Under the pieces are notes generated by a model, which was not told the origin of the DNA, ran no database searches, and saw only the letters and a program-made list of their open reading frames with translations. The position numbers were made by a program, and so were the translations under genes. This document shows, piece after piece, positions 9,364 to 19,683 of a stretch of DNA of 64,000 nucleotides. The DNA comes from DASUFZ01 sp035541475. GTDB taxonomy: Bacteria > Myxococcota_A > UBA9160 > SMWR01. How positions within the stretch are numbered: position 1 is the first letter of the stretch; each line of letters starts with the position of its first letter. The stretch covers positions 1 to 64,000 of the forward strand of contig DATKND010000182.1 in NCBI GenBank assembly GCA_035541475.1, in the 5' to 3' direction.

Positions 9364-10733
9364 AGCAGCGACTCCGCCTCGGCCTCGCGCGCCGCCTCGC
9401 GCTCGCGTCGCGCGCGGCGGATCTTCTGCAGGCGCAGGTCGACCGATAGCCGGTGGCCCGTCAGGCCCTCGATGTCGGCGAGACGCATCACGTCGAGTCC
9501 GAGCTCGCGCAGCTTCGGCGGCTCGAAGCGCGTGACGATCGTCTTCTTCAGGAAGTCGTCGACGGATAGCGGCGAGAAGAAGCGAGCCGTTCCGCCGGTC
9601 GGCAGCACGTGGTTCGGTCCGGCCAGATAGTCGCCGACCGCCACCGGCGTGTAGTGGCCGAGGAAGATCGCGCCCGCGTTGACGATCTGCTTTGCGACGG
9701 GATCCGGGTCGTCGACCGCGATGATCAGGTGCTCGGGCGCGTAGCGGTTCGCGAGCGCGATGCACTCCTCCATGTTCTTGCAGGCGATCAGCGCGCCGCG
9801 CGTCTGGAGCGACTTCGAGGCGATGCGACCGCGGTCGAGCGTCTTGAGCTGACGCGTGATCTGGTCGCGCACGCGCGCGACGAGCGCCTTCGCGGGCGTG
9901 AGCAGGATCGCCTGCGCCATCTCGTCGTGCTCGGCCTGCGAGATCAGATCCGCCGCGACCCACGCCGGGTTGGCGCTGCGGTCGGCGATCACCATCACCT
10001 CGGTCGGACCCGCCTCGGTGTCGATCGCGACATCCCCGAAGACCATGCGCTTGGCCGTCGCGACGTACACGTTTCCGGGTCCGACGATCTTGTCGACCCC
10101 GGGCACGCTCGCGGTTCCGTAGGCGAGCGCGGCGATCGCGTGCGCGCCGCCCATCTTGAAGACGCGGTGCACGCCGGCCACCTTCGCGGCGATCAGCACC
10201 TCGGGGCGCACCTTGCCGTCGGGGCCGGGCGGCGTGGCCATGATGATCTCGGGCACCTCGACCACGCTGGCCGGGACCGCATTCATGATCACGGTGGACG
10301 GGTAGACCGCCTTGCCGCCCGGCACGTAGATGCCGACGCGAGCGAGCGGACGCACGCGGTAGCCGAACGTCCCGCCGCCCTCCTCGCGCACCTCCCACGA
10401 CGACGGGATGCGCTTGCGGTGGAACTCGCGCACGCGCATCGCGGCCTTGCCGAGCGCCGCGCGGTCGGCGGGGTCGATCTTCTCGGCCGCCTCCTCGAAC
10501 TCCTCGGGCTGGACCTCGAGCTCGTCGATGCGCGCGCCGTCGAAGCGGCGCACGCAGGCGAGCAGCTCGGCGTCGCCGCCCGCGCGTACGCGCTGGACGA
10601 TCTTCGCGACGGTGCGCGTGACGTCCTCCGCCTCGGCCTCGCGGCGCCGCACCAGCTTCTCGAACTGGCCCTGGAACCCCGGTTCTCCCGTCTCGAGGAC
10701 GGAGACGATCTTCGCCGCGACGCGGGTCGCCAT
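9360..10733 (-). CDS. hisD: Histidinol dehydrogenase HisD
   Basis: Zinc enzyme that oxidises histidinol to histidine in two NAD steps. 457 residues with all expected blocks: RVGIYVPGG, VFKMGGAHAIAALAYGT, KIVGPGNVYVA, EAGPTEV, DLISQAEHD (Zn ligands) and HYTPVAVGDYLAGPNHVLPT. Two ATGs compete (10739 and 10733). GGGAGGG ends directly at the first but lies 6 nt before the second, so 10733 (MATRVAAK) is preferred. It overlaps the murA stop region. hisG, which often sits between murA and hisD in this gene order, is absent. Confidence 0.95.
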   Translation of the reverse strand: MATRVAAKIVSVLETGEPGFQGQFEKLVRRREAEAEDVTRTVAKIVQRVRAGGDAELLACVRRFDGARIDELEVQPEEFEEAAEKIDPADRAALGKAAMRVREFHRKRIPSSWEVREEGGGTFGYRVRPLARVGIYVPGGKAVYPSTVIMNAVPASVVEVPEIIMATPPGPDGKVRPEVLIAAKVAGVHRVFKMGGAHAIAALAYGTASVPGVDKIVGPGNVYVATAKRMVFGDVAIDTEAGPTEVMVIADRSANPAWVAADLISQAEHDEMAQAILLTPAKALVARVRDQITRQLKTLDRGRIASKSLQTRGALIACKNMEECIALANRYAPEHLIIAVDDPDPVAKQIVNAGAIFLGHYTPVAVGDYLAGPNHVLPTGGTARFFSPLSVDDFLKKTIVTRFEPPKLRELGLDVMRLADIEGLTGHRLSVDLRLQKIRRARREREAAREAEAESLL

Positions 10734-10735
10734 GC

Positions 10736-11995
10736 TCATCCCTCCCGGCGAATGTCCGCGCCGAGGCCGCGGAGCTTCTCCTCGATCCGCTCGTAACCGC
10801 GATCGATGTGGTAGACGCGATTGACGACAGTGTCCCCCTCCGCGGCGAGCGCCGCCACGATGAGTCCGGCCGAGGCGCGAAGATCGGTCGCCATCACGGG
10901 CGCGCCCATCAGGCGCGGCACGCCGCGGATCTGGGCGACGCGCCCGGAGAGCGAGATGTCGGCGCCCATGCGCTGGAGCTCCGGAACGTGCATGAAGCGG
11001 TTCTCGAATACCCGCTCCTCGACCACGCTCGCTCCCTGCGCGAGGCAGAGCGCCGCCATCAACTGCGCCTGCATGTCGGTCGCGAAGCCCGGGAAGGGCG
11101 CGGTCACGATGCGCGTCGGCCGGATCGGACCGACCTGGCGCAGGCGCACCCGGTTCGGCGCGGTCTCGATCTCGGCGCCGCAGTCGCGCAGCTTGTCGAG
11201 CGTCGCCTCCATCAGCGACGGATCGGCGCCCTCCACGTCGACGTCGCCTCGCGTGGCGAGCGCAGCCGCGAGCAAGGTGCCGGCCTCGATGCGATCGCCC
11301 GAGACGCGGTGACGCACGCCCCGCAGCGATCGCACGCCGCGGATCACGAGCCGATCCGTGCCCGCGCCGCGGACGTCGGCGCCCATCTTGAGGAGTACCT
11401 CGGCGAGCTCGACGACCTCCGGCTCGCGCGCGGCGTTCTCGAGCACGGTTTCCCCATCGGCGAGGCAGGCCGCCATCATCACGTTCTGCGTGCCGTTGAC
11501 GGTGGTCAAATCGAAGGCGACGCGCGCGCCGCGCAGTCGCGGACAGCTCGCCTCGACGTAGCCGTGATCGAGGCGGATCTTCGAGCCGAGCGCCTCGAGA
11601 CCCTTGAGGTGCTGATCCACCGGTCGCACGCCGATCGCGCAGCCGCCGGGCTCCGACACGCGCGCCTCGCCGAAGCGCGCGACGAGTGGACCGAGCACGA
11701 GGAATGACGCGCGCATCTTGCGGACGAGGTCGTAGGGCGCCTCGCGACCCGTCACGCGGCGCGCGTCGATGCGGATCTCGCGGGAGCCCTCGCCCACCCA
11801 GTCGGCGCGGGCGCCGAGTGCGCGCAGCAGCTCGAGCATCGCGTCGACGTCGCGCAGTCGCGGGACGTTCTCGAACCAGGTCTCGCCGTCCGCGAGCAGC
11901 GCCGCGGCCATCAGCGCGAGCGCGGCATTCTTCGAGCCCGAGACGGCGACCTCTCCGCGCAAGGGAACGTTGCCCCGCACCACGATGCGATCCAT
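10736..11995 (-). CDS. murA: UDP-GlcNAc enolpyruvyl transferase MurA
   Basis: First committed step of peptidoglycan synthesis: adds enolpyruvate from PEP to UDP-GlcNAc in the cytosol. 419 residues, a normal length. Lys22 in SKNAAL and Cys119 in EPGGCAIGVRPVD are present, so the fosfomycin-reactive cysteine is retained. The C-terminus GYERIEEKLRGLGADI is typical. It starts 6 nt after the prmC stop and feeds into hisD. Confidence 0.97.
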   Translation of the reverse strand: MDRIVVRGNVPLRGEVAVSGSKNAALALMAAALLADGETWFENVPRLRDVDAMLELLRALGARADWVGEGSREIRIDARRVTGREAPYDLVRKMRASFLVLGPLVARFGEARVSEPGGCAIGVRPVDQHLKGLEALGSKIRLDHGYVEASCPRLRGARVAFDLTTVNGTQNVMMAACLADGETVLENAAREPEVVELAEVLLKMGADVRGAGTDRLVIRGVRSLRGVRHRVSGDRIEAGTLLAAALATRGDVDVEGADPSLMEATLDKLRDCGAEIETAPNRVRLRQVGPIRPTRIVTAPFPGFATDMQAQLMAALCLAQGASVVEERVFENRFMHVPELQRMGADISLSGRVAQIRGVPRLMGAPVMATDLRASAGLIVAALAAEGDTVVNRVYHIDRGYERIEEKLRGLGADIRREG

Positions 11996-12001
11996 CGAAG
12001 C

Positions 12002-12927
12002 TCACCCCCCTCCACGCGGGCCCGAGTCCCGCGCTCGTCGCGCAGTCGTGACGCGTGGCTTTCCACTCAGATCACGGCGCAGTGCGATCTCCGTGAGTCC
12101 TGCCTCCGAGCAGGCCCGGGCCACCGCCTCGGCCTGATCCGGTGCGTGCTCGAGGATCAGCGCGCCTCCGGATTCCAGCCAGCTCGGAGCCTCGGACGCG
12201 ATGCGCCGCAATAGCTCGAGACCTCCAGCGTCGGCGAAGAGCGCCGACTGCGGCTCGTGGGACAGCTCCGGCGGAAGCTGTGAGCGCTCCGCCGGGTCGA
12301 GATACGGAGGATTCGAAACCACCGCGTCGAAGCGCTGCCCGGCGACGGCGGCGAAGCCGTCGCCCTGCGCGAAGCGGATTCTCTCGGCCATTCCGAGCTC
12401 TTCGGCATTCTGTTGCGCGACTTTGAGCGCTTCTTGCGAGAGATCGGTCGCGACGACCGCGGCGTCGGGACGCTCGCTCGCGAGGGCCAGCGCGATCGCG
12501 CCCGAGCCGGTGCCGAGATCGAGCACGCGCGGGGCGGCGACGCCTCTCGGCGGAAGCAGCTCGAGGGCCGCCGCCACCAGGGTCTCGGTCTCCGGCCGCG
12601 GCGTGAGGACGTCACGCGTCACGCGCAGCGGCAGCGACCAGAACTCTTTGCGCCCGACGAGCTGCGAGACGGGAACTCGCTCGGCGACGCGTCGGCGCAC
12701 CAGCTCGCGGAAGACCGCGCGCTCCGCTTCCTCGACCGGCTTCTCGAAATCGAGATAGAGGCGCAGCCGCGTCGTGCCGAGCGCGTGCGCGAGCAGGCAC
12801 TCGGCGTCGAGCCGCGCGCTCTCGATCCCCCGCTCGGCGAAGTGGCCGGTGGTCCAGCGCAGCAGCTGGAGCACGTTCCAGGCTCGCCGGGCCGCCGGCC
12901 GCTCCGGGGCAGGCGCGACCGGGCCGC

Positions 12928-12931
<4 letters not shown>
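12002..12931 (-). CDS. prmC: Peptide chain release factor N5-glutamine methyltransferase PrmC
   Basis: Methylates the glutamine of the release-factor GGQ motif. 309 residues from a GTG at 12931 that overlaps the prfA stop as GTGA. There is an N-terminal helical domain, then the Rossmann methyltransferase with the SAM loop DLGTGSGAIAL (138 onward) and the catalytic NPPY at 207-210. Next to its substrate gene prfA, as in many bacteria. The first 15 residues are Pro/Ala-rich and may be an addition. Confidence 0.95.
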
Positions 12932-13992
<1,061 letters not shown>

Positions 13993-14083
13993 GGATGCGT
14001 CCCGGGCCGGGGGAAACGCCTGGGCGGCGGGAACTTAACGAACCGGTCCTCGCCGGGGCAGGGCCGCGGGCCCGCGGCTCCGG

Positions 14084-15502
14084 CTAGGAGCTCATCGACG
14101 CGAGGAACTCGGCGTTGCTCTCGGTCTTGCGGATCTTCTCGAGCAGGAACTCCATCGAGTCGACCGGCGACAGCGGCGCGAGCACCTTGCGCAGCACGTA
14201 CATGCGGTTCAGGGTCGCGGCGTCGAGCAACAGCTCCTCGCGGCGCGTGGCCGAGCGGTTGATGTCGATCGCGGGGAAGGTGCGGCGATCCGCGAGCTTG
14301 CGGTCGAGCACGATCTCGCTGTTCCCGGTGCCCTTGAACTCCTCGAAGATCACCTCGTCCATGCGCGAGCCGGTCTCGATCAGCGCGGTGCCGATGATCG
14401 TGAGGCTCCCGCCCTCCTCGAGGTTGCGCGCGGCGCCGAAGAAGCGCTTCGGCTTGTGCAGCGCATTCGAGTCGACGCCGCCCGACAGGATCTTGCCCGA
14501 GTGCGGCACAACCGTGTTGTGGGCGCGCGCCAGCCGCGTGATCGAATCGAGCAGGATCACCACGTCGCGCCGGTGCTCGACCAGGCGTCGTGCCTTCTCG
14601 ATCACCATGTCCGCCACCTGGACGTGTCGGGTGGCCGGCTCGTCGAAGGTCGAGGAGATCACCTCGGCCTTCACGTTGCGCTCCATGTCGGTCACCTCCT
14701 CGGGCCGCTCGTCGATCAGCAGCACGATGAGATAGACCTCGGGGTGGTTCTCGGCGATCGAGTTCGCGATGTCCTTCAGGATCATCGTCTTGCCCGCCTT
14801 CGGCGGCGACGTGATCAGCGCGCGCTGGCCCTTGCCGATCGGCGCGATCAGGTCGATCACGCGCGTGGTGAGGCCCCCCGGCTTCGACTCGAGGGTGAAC
14901 TTCTGCGACGGGTAGAGCGGCGTCAGGTTGTCGAACAGGATCTTGTGTCGAGCTGCCTCCGGCGATTCGAAGTTGATCTGGTCGACCTTCAGCAGCGCGA
15001 AGTAGCGCTCGCCCTCCTTCGGCGGTCGCACCTGACCGAGCACGGTGTCACCCGTCCGCAGGTTGAAGCGCCGGATCTGTGACGGCGAGACGTAGATGTC
15101 GTCCGGTCCGGCGAGGTAGTTCTGGTCCGGCGCGCGCAGGAAGCCGAAACCGTCCGGCAGGGTCTCGAGCACGCCTTCGGCGTAGATCCGCCCCTGGTTC
15201 GCCGTCAGCGCCTTCAGGATCGCGAAGATCAGATCCTGCTTGCGCATGCCCGCGGCGTTCTCGACGGAGAGCTCGTCGGCCATCGCCGCGAGCTCCGACA
15301 TCGACTTCTCCTTCAGCTCGACGACGTTGACGCTCGGGCCGGCGTCTTCGTCGTCGGCGTAGCGCTCGTCGAAGGACTCGTCCTCGGCGTACTCGTCGTC
15401 GCCGCGCCGCGGATCGCCGCCGAGATCGCGCGGACGGCGGCCGCGACCACGCCGCATGCGGCCGGCGCCGCCGGGGTCATCGCCTGCGCGGAAGTTCGAC
15501 AT
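14084..15502 (-). CDS. rho: Transcription termination factor Rho
   Basis: Hexameric RNA-dependent ATPase that terminates transcription. 472 residues from ATG 15502: about 60 residues of acidic and basic N-terminal extension, the Rho N domain, the RNA-binding cold-shock fold (LPDGFGFLRAP), and the ATPase with Walker A SPPKAGKT (232-239), DSITRLARAHN and GGVDSNALHKPKRFFGAARN. The reading frame stays open another 140 codons upstream into pgeF, so the first ATG clear of that gene is used. The 166-nt gap before it could carry a promoter, but none is convincing. Confidence 0.95.
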   Translation of the reverse strand: MSNFRAGDDPGGAGRMRRGRGRRPRDLGGDPRRGDDEYAEDESFDERYADDEDAGPSVNVVELKEKSMSELAAMADELSVENAAGMRKQDLIFAILKALTANQGRIYAEGVLETLPDGFGFLRAPDQNYLAGPDDIYVSPSQIRRFNLRTGDTVLGQVRPPKEGERYFALLKVDQINFESPEAARHKILFDNLTPLYPSQKFTLESKPGGLTTRVIDLIAPIGKGQRALITSPPKAGKTMILKDIANSIAENHPEVYLIVLLIDERPEEVTDMERNVKAEVISSTFDEPATRHVQVADMVIEKARRLVEHRRDVVILLDSITRLARAHNTVVPHSGKILSGGVDSNALHKPKRFFGAARNLEEGGSLTIIGTALIETGSRMDEVIFEEFKGTGNSEIVLDRKLADRRTFPAIDINRSATRREELLLDAATLNRMYVLRKVLAPLSPVDSMEFLLEKIRKTESNAEFLASMSS

Positions 15503-15668
15503 GAGCTGGTCCGGGTGCGCGACGCCAGGATGCGTCACGCACCTGGCGCTCGATGTTCGGCAGCCTGCGGGGCTGCGCGGGTTTGCACGAGGCCGGCGCG
15601 GAGCCGCGCGCCGCGGAGGGAATCTCTCGGGGGTTGGGGCGCCGATCCGGATGGATCGCTCGCCCAGC

Positions 15669-16343
15669 CTACCCATGCGGTCCGGGACGGTCAACCCTCG
15701 CGGCGATGTGGTGCACGAGGCGGCCCGCGTGCGCGCCGTCGCGTCGGAAGGAGTGGAAGCGCTGCGCGTCGCAGCGCGTGCAGCACGACGGCAACCGCGC
15801 GATGCGATCGCAAGCCACGCCGGCCTTCTCGAGCGCGTGCGCGGTGAGCGCCGCCAGATCGATCCGCGCATGGCCAGGACTGGTCGGGAGCGAGAGCCGA
15901 TCCACGACGTCGCCGTGCCCATGGCGCAGTGCGTCGAGCACCGGTGTGTCGATCTCGTAGCAGCACGCGCCGATCGCAGGTCCGATCACGGCGACGAGCT
16001 CGGCGCGGGCATCCGTCCGCCGCAACGCGTCGACGCTCGCAGCGACGATGCCGCGCGCGAGTCCACGCCAGCCCGCGTGCACCGCGGCCACGAGGTCGCC
16101 GGCGCGCGAGGCGCACAGAACCGGCACGCAGTCCGCCGTCGCGACACCGATCGGAACCCCGGGCTCGCGCGAGAGCACGGCGTCCGCCTCGGGAGGAGGC
16201 GTCGCGCGACAGGCCTCGGCGTCGACCACATCGCGGCCGTGCACCTGGTGCGGGCGCAGCAGTCCGGCGGGCGGCGGCTCCCCGCGCATTCCGAAGCCGT
16301 GCTCCACGCCGATCGCGTCGAGCCACGCATGGCGGATCGTCAC
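15669..16343 (-). CDS. pgeF: PgeF/YlmD laccase-domain protein (purine nucleoside phosphorylase family)
   Basis: Family once called multicopper polyphenol oxidoreductase or DUF152, now known for purine nucleoside phosphorylase/adenosine deaminase activity and, in E. coli, peptidoglycan editing. 224 residues from a GTG at 16343 that overlaps the rluD stop (GTGA). Signature motifs HQVHG, TADCVPVL (Cys72), HAGWRG (His89) and IGPAIGACCYE are all present. The rluD-pgeF pairing is conserved in many bacteria. Confidence 0.9.
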   Translation of the reverse strand: MTIRHAWLDAIGVEHGFGMRGEPPPAGLLRPHQVHGRDVVDAEACRATPPPEADAVLSREPGVPIGVATADCVPVLCASRAGDLVAAVHAGWRGLARGIVAASVDALRRTDARAELVAVIGPAIGACCYEIDTPVLDALRHGHGDVVDRLSLPTSPGHARIDLAALTAHALEKAGVACDRIARLPSCCTRCDAQRFHSFRRDGAHAGRLVHHIAARVDRPGPHG

Positions 16344-17269
16344 GGAGCTGTCTCGCGGCGCTCGAGTTCGGCGAGGAGCTCGGCGAGATCGGCGGGCGGC
16401 GGCGTGCGGAAGTCGAGTCGCCGGCCGGTTCGCGGATGCGTGAACGCGAGGCGCTCCGCATGGAGCGCCGGGCGCTCGAGCCCTGACTCCGGCGCTCCGC
16501 GCCCGCGGCGCCCGTAGACGGGATCGCCGACGATCGGCAGGCCGATCGTCGCGAGGTGCACGCGGATCTGGTGCGTGCGACCCGTCCGAGGGCGCACCTC
16601 CAGCATGGTCCGACCGCTGCGCGCAAAGCGCCGCGCGACGCGCCAGTGCGTCGCGGCCTCGCGGCCGCCGCGGGTGCGAACACTCATGCGCTTGCGGTCG
16701 CGCAGATGGCGACCGATCGGGAGGTCGACGCTTCCGCTCTCCGCGCCCGGCGTGCCGCGCACGAGCGCGAGGTATACGCGCTCGACGCTGTGCTCGCGGA
16801 ACTGCTCGGCGAGATGCCGGTGCGCGAGGTCGCTCTTGGCCACGACCAGCACGCCGGACGTGCCGCGGTCGAGTCGGTGCACGATGCCCGGGCGGAGCAC
16901 GTCGCCAATGCCGGCCAGGTCGTCGCAGTGGTGCAGCAACGCGTTGACGAGCGTGCCGCCCGCGTGGCCGGGCGCCGGATGCACGACGATGCCGGCCGGC
17001 TTGTCGAGCACGATCAGATCCTCGTCCTCGTGGAGCACCGCGAGCGGGATCGACTCCGGCGCCACGCCGGAGGGCTCGGGATCCGGCGGGATCGCCTCCA
17101 CCAGGTCGCCCGCGCGGACGCGCAGGCTCGGCGCTACCGCGCGCTCGTTCACGCGCACGCGCCCCTGCTCGATCCAGCGCCGCGCCTGCGAGCGCGAGCA
17201 GTTCGCGAGCCCCGCGAGCGCGAGATCGAGTCGCGCGCCCGCCTCGGCGTCTCCGACGAGGAAGTTCAC
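16340..17269 (-). CDS. rluD: RluA/RluD-family 23S rRNA pseudouridine synthase
   Basis: 309 residues. N-terminal S4 RNA-binding domain (RLDLALAGL through GRVRVNERAV), then the pseudouridine synthase fold with catalytic Asp134 in GIVHRLDRGTSG, ERVYLALV and RTGRTHQIRVHLA. The length and S4 domain fit RluD, which modifies helix 69 of 23S rRNA, but RluC-type specificity cannot be excluded. The start codon is GTG. Confidence 0.9.
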   Translation of the reverse strand: MNFLVGDAEAGARLDLALAGLANCSRSQARRWIEQGRVRVNERAVAPSLRVRAGDLVEAIPPDPEPSGVAPESIPLAVLHEDEDLIVLDKPAGIVVHPAPGHAGGTLVNALLHHCDDLAGIGDVLRPGIVHRLDRGTSGVLVVAKSDLAHRHLAEQFREHSVERVYLALVRGTPGAESGSVDLPIGRHLRDRKRMSVRTRGGREAATHWRVARRFARSGRTMLEVRPRTGRTHQIRVHLATIGLPIVGDPVYGRRGRGAPESGLERPALHAERLAFTHPRTGRRLDFRTPPPADLAELLAELERRETAP

Positions 17270-17314
17270 GCGCCCTAGCTTGGCGCAGGCGCGGCTCCGC
17301 GTCTCGCTGTGGTC

Positions 17315-17983
17315 CTAGCGAATCGCGGGGCGCCGCGAGAACAGCCCGCGCCGGCGCTTGCTCGGGCGCTCCTCGTACCGCTGCATGTAGCTGCGCGCGA
17401 CGCGATCCGGATCGAGGCCGAGGCAGCGCGCATAACATTTGACGAAGCCCCGCACGTAGACGGCCGCCGGCAGATCGTCGAAGCGCTCCTCTTCGATGAA
17501 GCGGAGGTAGGCCGGGTTCACCTTCGTGACGCCCGCGATCTCGTCGAGCTCGATGCCGCGGCGGACGCGCAGGCGCTCGAGGCGCGCGCCGTCGTACTCG
17601 CCCTGCTCCTCCTCGCCCTCCTCCTCGTCGGGGTCGCGCGCGAGCGCGAGCGGCGGCGGCAGCACGGTCCGGGAGATGTCCATGGCCCTCGGCAGCTCGA
17701 AAGGCTCCGTCGGCTGCGGATCCGCGTACATCCCTCGCACGGGACGCGCGAGCTCTTCGTCGTATGCGCGGCGCGCGTCGTGATCGGAGAGCGTGCGGTA
17801 CGCATTTTCGAGTCGCTCGCGCAGCAGCGGCAGCTCGCCTTCCTGGAAGACCGAATAGCCCGCGAGCGAGTCGTCCGCGTAGGTGGCCTTGGCGAGATGG
17901 TAGGCGCGCTCGATCTCGTCCCGCGTCGCCGACGGCGACACGTCGAGGGCCTCGTAGTGATCCTGATCGGCGATCGGCTTCAC
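17315..17983 (-). CDS. J-like domain fused to a RodZ-type helix-turn-helix domain
   Basis: 222 residues from a GTG at 17983 that overlaps the ParA-like gene (GTGA). Residues about 7-80 look like a DnaJ N-terminal domain (DHYEALDVSPSATRDEIERAY and LENAYRTLSDHDARRAYDEE) but lack the HPD tripeptide needed to stimulate Hsp70. An acidic linker follows, then about 135-205 forms the helix-turn-helix found at the N-terminus of RodZ (RLRVRRGIELDEIAGVTKVN and YVRGFVKCYARCLGLDPDRV), ending in a very basic tail. There is no membrane helix, so it is not RodZ itself. With the adjacent ATPase it may act in positioning or morphogenesis; that is inference. Confidence 0.8.
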   Translation of the reverse strand: MKPIADQDHYEALDVSPSATRDEIERAYHLAKATYADDSLAGYSVFQEGELPLLRERLENAYRTLSDHDARRAYDEELARPVRGMYADPQPTEPFELPRAMDISRTVLPPPLALARDPDEEEGEEEQGEYDGARLERLRVRRGIELDEIAGVTKVNPAYLRFIEEERFDDLPAAVYVRGFVKCYARCLGLDPDRVARSYMQRYEERPSKRRRGLFSRRPAIR

Positions 17984-19011
17984 GCGGCGCCTCCGGCCTC
18001 GGGCCCGCGCGCCTCGAGCAGCTTGCGCGCGATGCGCGCGAAGTAGACCGCGGCATCCGAGCGCGGATGCGCGTCGACCAGCGGCCGCAGCGCGCGCAGC
18101 GATCGGCGCGCGTCGTCCGTGTGGTTCAGGTAGCCGAGGTATTCGGCCTCGATCGCGAAGTAGCGCCGGCAGACGCTGCACACGGAGAAGCCCAGGCGGA
18201 TGTCCTCGGCGCTGCGCGCTCCGTTCACGACCAGGCGGGGTCGGAAGGAGCGCATCACACGCCCGAAGCGAGCGCCTTCTCCGGGATCGATCTGCTCGAC
18301 CTCGCGCAACAGGTCGAAGGGTGTGCGGATGCCGCGCTCGTTCCGCTCGTCCATCGCGAGGCCGACGAGCGTGCGCACCTCCTCCGAAAGCATCGCGAGC
18401 CGCAGCCGGCGATAGAAGGCCGCGCGCATGAAGGCATACGCGTTCTCGATCGACGTCGGCTCCGGCGACAGCACGACGATGCCGTCGTCACAGACCATGA
18501 AGTAGTCCATCACCGAGCGGTCGGTGCCGGCCGCGAGATCGAGCAGCACGAAATCGGCGTCGAGCTGGCGCAGCGCGCGCACGAATTCGATGCGCCGCGC
18601 GTGGCCCGGCTGCGGAGAGCCGAGGTTCGGACGCGTGGCCGGGACGAGTTGGAGGTTCTCGATGCTCGTATCCTCGAGCAGCTTCGGGATGTCCTCTTCG
18701 CGCTCGGCGACGTAGTCGGCGAGGCTGCGGCGCGGTCGGCGCACGCCGAGCGCCGTGTGGAGATTGGCGCCCTCGAGGTCGACATCGACAGCGACGACCC
18801 GATAGCCGCCACGTGCGAGTGTCGCCGCGAGGTTGGCGGCGACGAAGGTCTTGCCGACGCCGCCCTTCCCGCCGCCGACGGGAATCAGCTGCGGACCTTC
18901 CGTGCGGCCGAAGCCCGGGCGCCTCGTGCGGCCGGGCTCTAAGCCGATTCGCCCGCCACCCAATGTGTGGTCCCCCCGGTCCCGAACACACCGTACCGCT
19001 TGAGCGACCAT
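17980..19011 (-). CDS. MinD/ParA-family P-loop ATPase
   Basis: 343 residues from ATG 19011; the true start may lie 20-35 codons further in, because the conserved part begins at GPQLIPVGGGKGGVGKT. The deviant Walker A (GGKGGVGKTFVAANLA), VAVDVDLEGANLH, and LLDLAAGTDRSVMDYFMVCD are all present, which places it with MinD/FlhG-like ATPases that dimerise on ATP. The C-terminal third is unusual, with CSVCRRYFAIEAEYLGYLN, a CxxC pair, and a helical tail. Coupled to the J/RodZ-like gene, so the pair probably works together. Partitioning, polar placement or cell-shape control are all possible. Confidence 0.85.
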   Translation of the reverse strand: MVAQAVRCVRDRGDHTLGGGRIGLEPGRTRRPGFGRTEGPQLIPVGGGKGGVGKTFVAANLAATLARGGYRVVAVDVDLEGANLHTALGVRRPRRSLADYVAEREEDIPKLLEDTSIENLQLVPATRPNLGSPQPGHARRIEFVRALRQLDADFVLLDLAAGTDRSVMDYFMVCDDGIVVLSPEPTSIENAYAFMRAAFYRRLRLAMLSEEVRTLVGLAMDERNERGIRTPFDLLREVEQIDPGEGARFGRVMRSFRPRLVVNGARSAEDIRLGFSVCSVCRRYFAIEAEYLGYLNHTDDARRSLRALRPLVDAHPRSDAAVYFARIARKLLEARGPEAGGAA

Positions 19012-19036
19012 GCGCCATGGGCGGCGCGCGTCGCAC

Positions 19037-19639
19037 TCAGTCGCCGCCGACGGCCCTCCGCTGCACCGCGCCTCGTCCGTCGACGACGTGGAGGAACGGC
19101 TGCCACTCCTCGAAACGCGCGGACGCGGCGGTGTGGTGGACGAGCGGCGTCCAGCGCGGGCGCATCGGCTGGCGCAGCAGGCGCAAGCGCGCCTGCGCGG
19201 GCGTCCTGCCGCCCTTGCGTCGATTGCAGTCGACGCAGCTCGCCACGACGTTCTCCCAGGTCGTGCGACCGCCGAGCGAGCGCGGGATCACGTGATCGAG
19301 GTTCAGCTCGGAGCGCAGCGGCCTCCGGCCGCAGTACTGACACGTGAACTTGTCCCGCGCGAAGATGTTGAGCCGGCTGTAGCGGACGTGTCGCCGCGGC
19401 ACGCGGTCGAAGTGCTGGAGCACGATTACTCTTGGCACGCGCAGGCGACCGCTCGGCGTCCCGATCTCTTCGCCGCCTTCGGGAGCGAGCCGGCACCACG
19501 CATCGAAGTCGAACGTCTCGTAGGCGTGATTCACGGCCAGCGCGTTGCCGGAGAAGATCAGCGAGAAGGCTCGACGCGCGGTCGTGACGTGGACCGGAAG
19601 GTAGGACCGATTCAACACGAGCACATTGGAATTCAGCAT
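19037..19639 (-). CDS. HNH endonuclease family protein
   Basis: 200 residues. N-terminal LVLNRSYLPVHVTTARRAFSL, then an HNH module: CQYCG (Cys100, 103), DHVIPRSLGG (115-124), WENVVASCVDCNRRKGG (Asn130, Cys135, 138). Zinc-bound beta-beta-alpha metal nucleases of this type are common single chromosomal genes with no known target. It has its own predicted promoter with a leader of only about 8 nt, separating it from selA. Confidence 0.85.
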   Translation of the reverse strand: MLNSNVLVLNRSYLPVHVTTARRAFSLIFSGNALAVNHAYETFDFDAWCRLAPEGGEEIGTPSGRLRVPRVIVLQHFDRVPRRHVRYSRLNIFARDKFTCQYCGRRPLRSELNLDHVIPRSLGGRTTWENVVASCVDCNRRKGGRTPAQARLRLLRQPMRPRWTPLVHHTAASARFEEWQPFLHVVDGRGAVQRRAVGGD

Positions 19640-19654
19640 GTTCGACGGTCACTT

Positions 19655-19683
19655 ATCGTAAAGGAAGCATTCGGTTCGATCAA
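19655..19683 (-). promoter_or_regulatory. Predicted sigma-70 promoter of the HNH gene
   Basis: Minus strand: TTGATC (19683-19678), 17-nt spacer, TACGAT (19660-19655). Transcription would begin near 19648, about 8 nt before the ATG at 19639. The -35 overlaps the selA stop codon. Confidence 0.5.
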
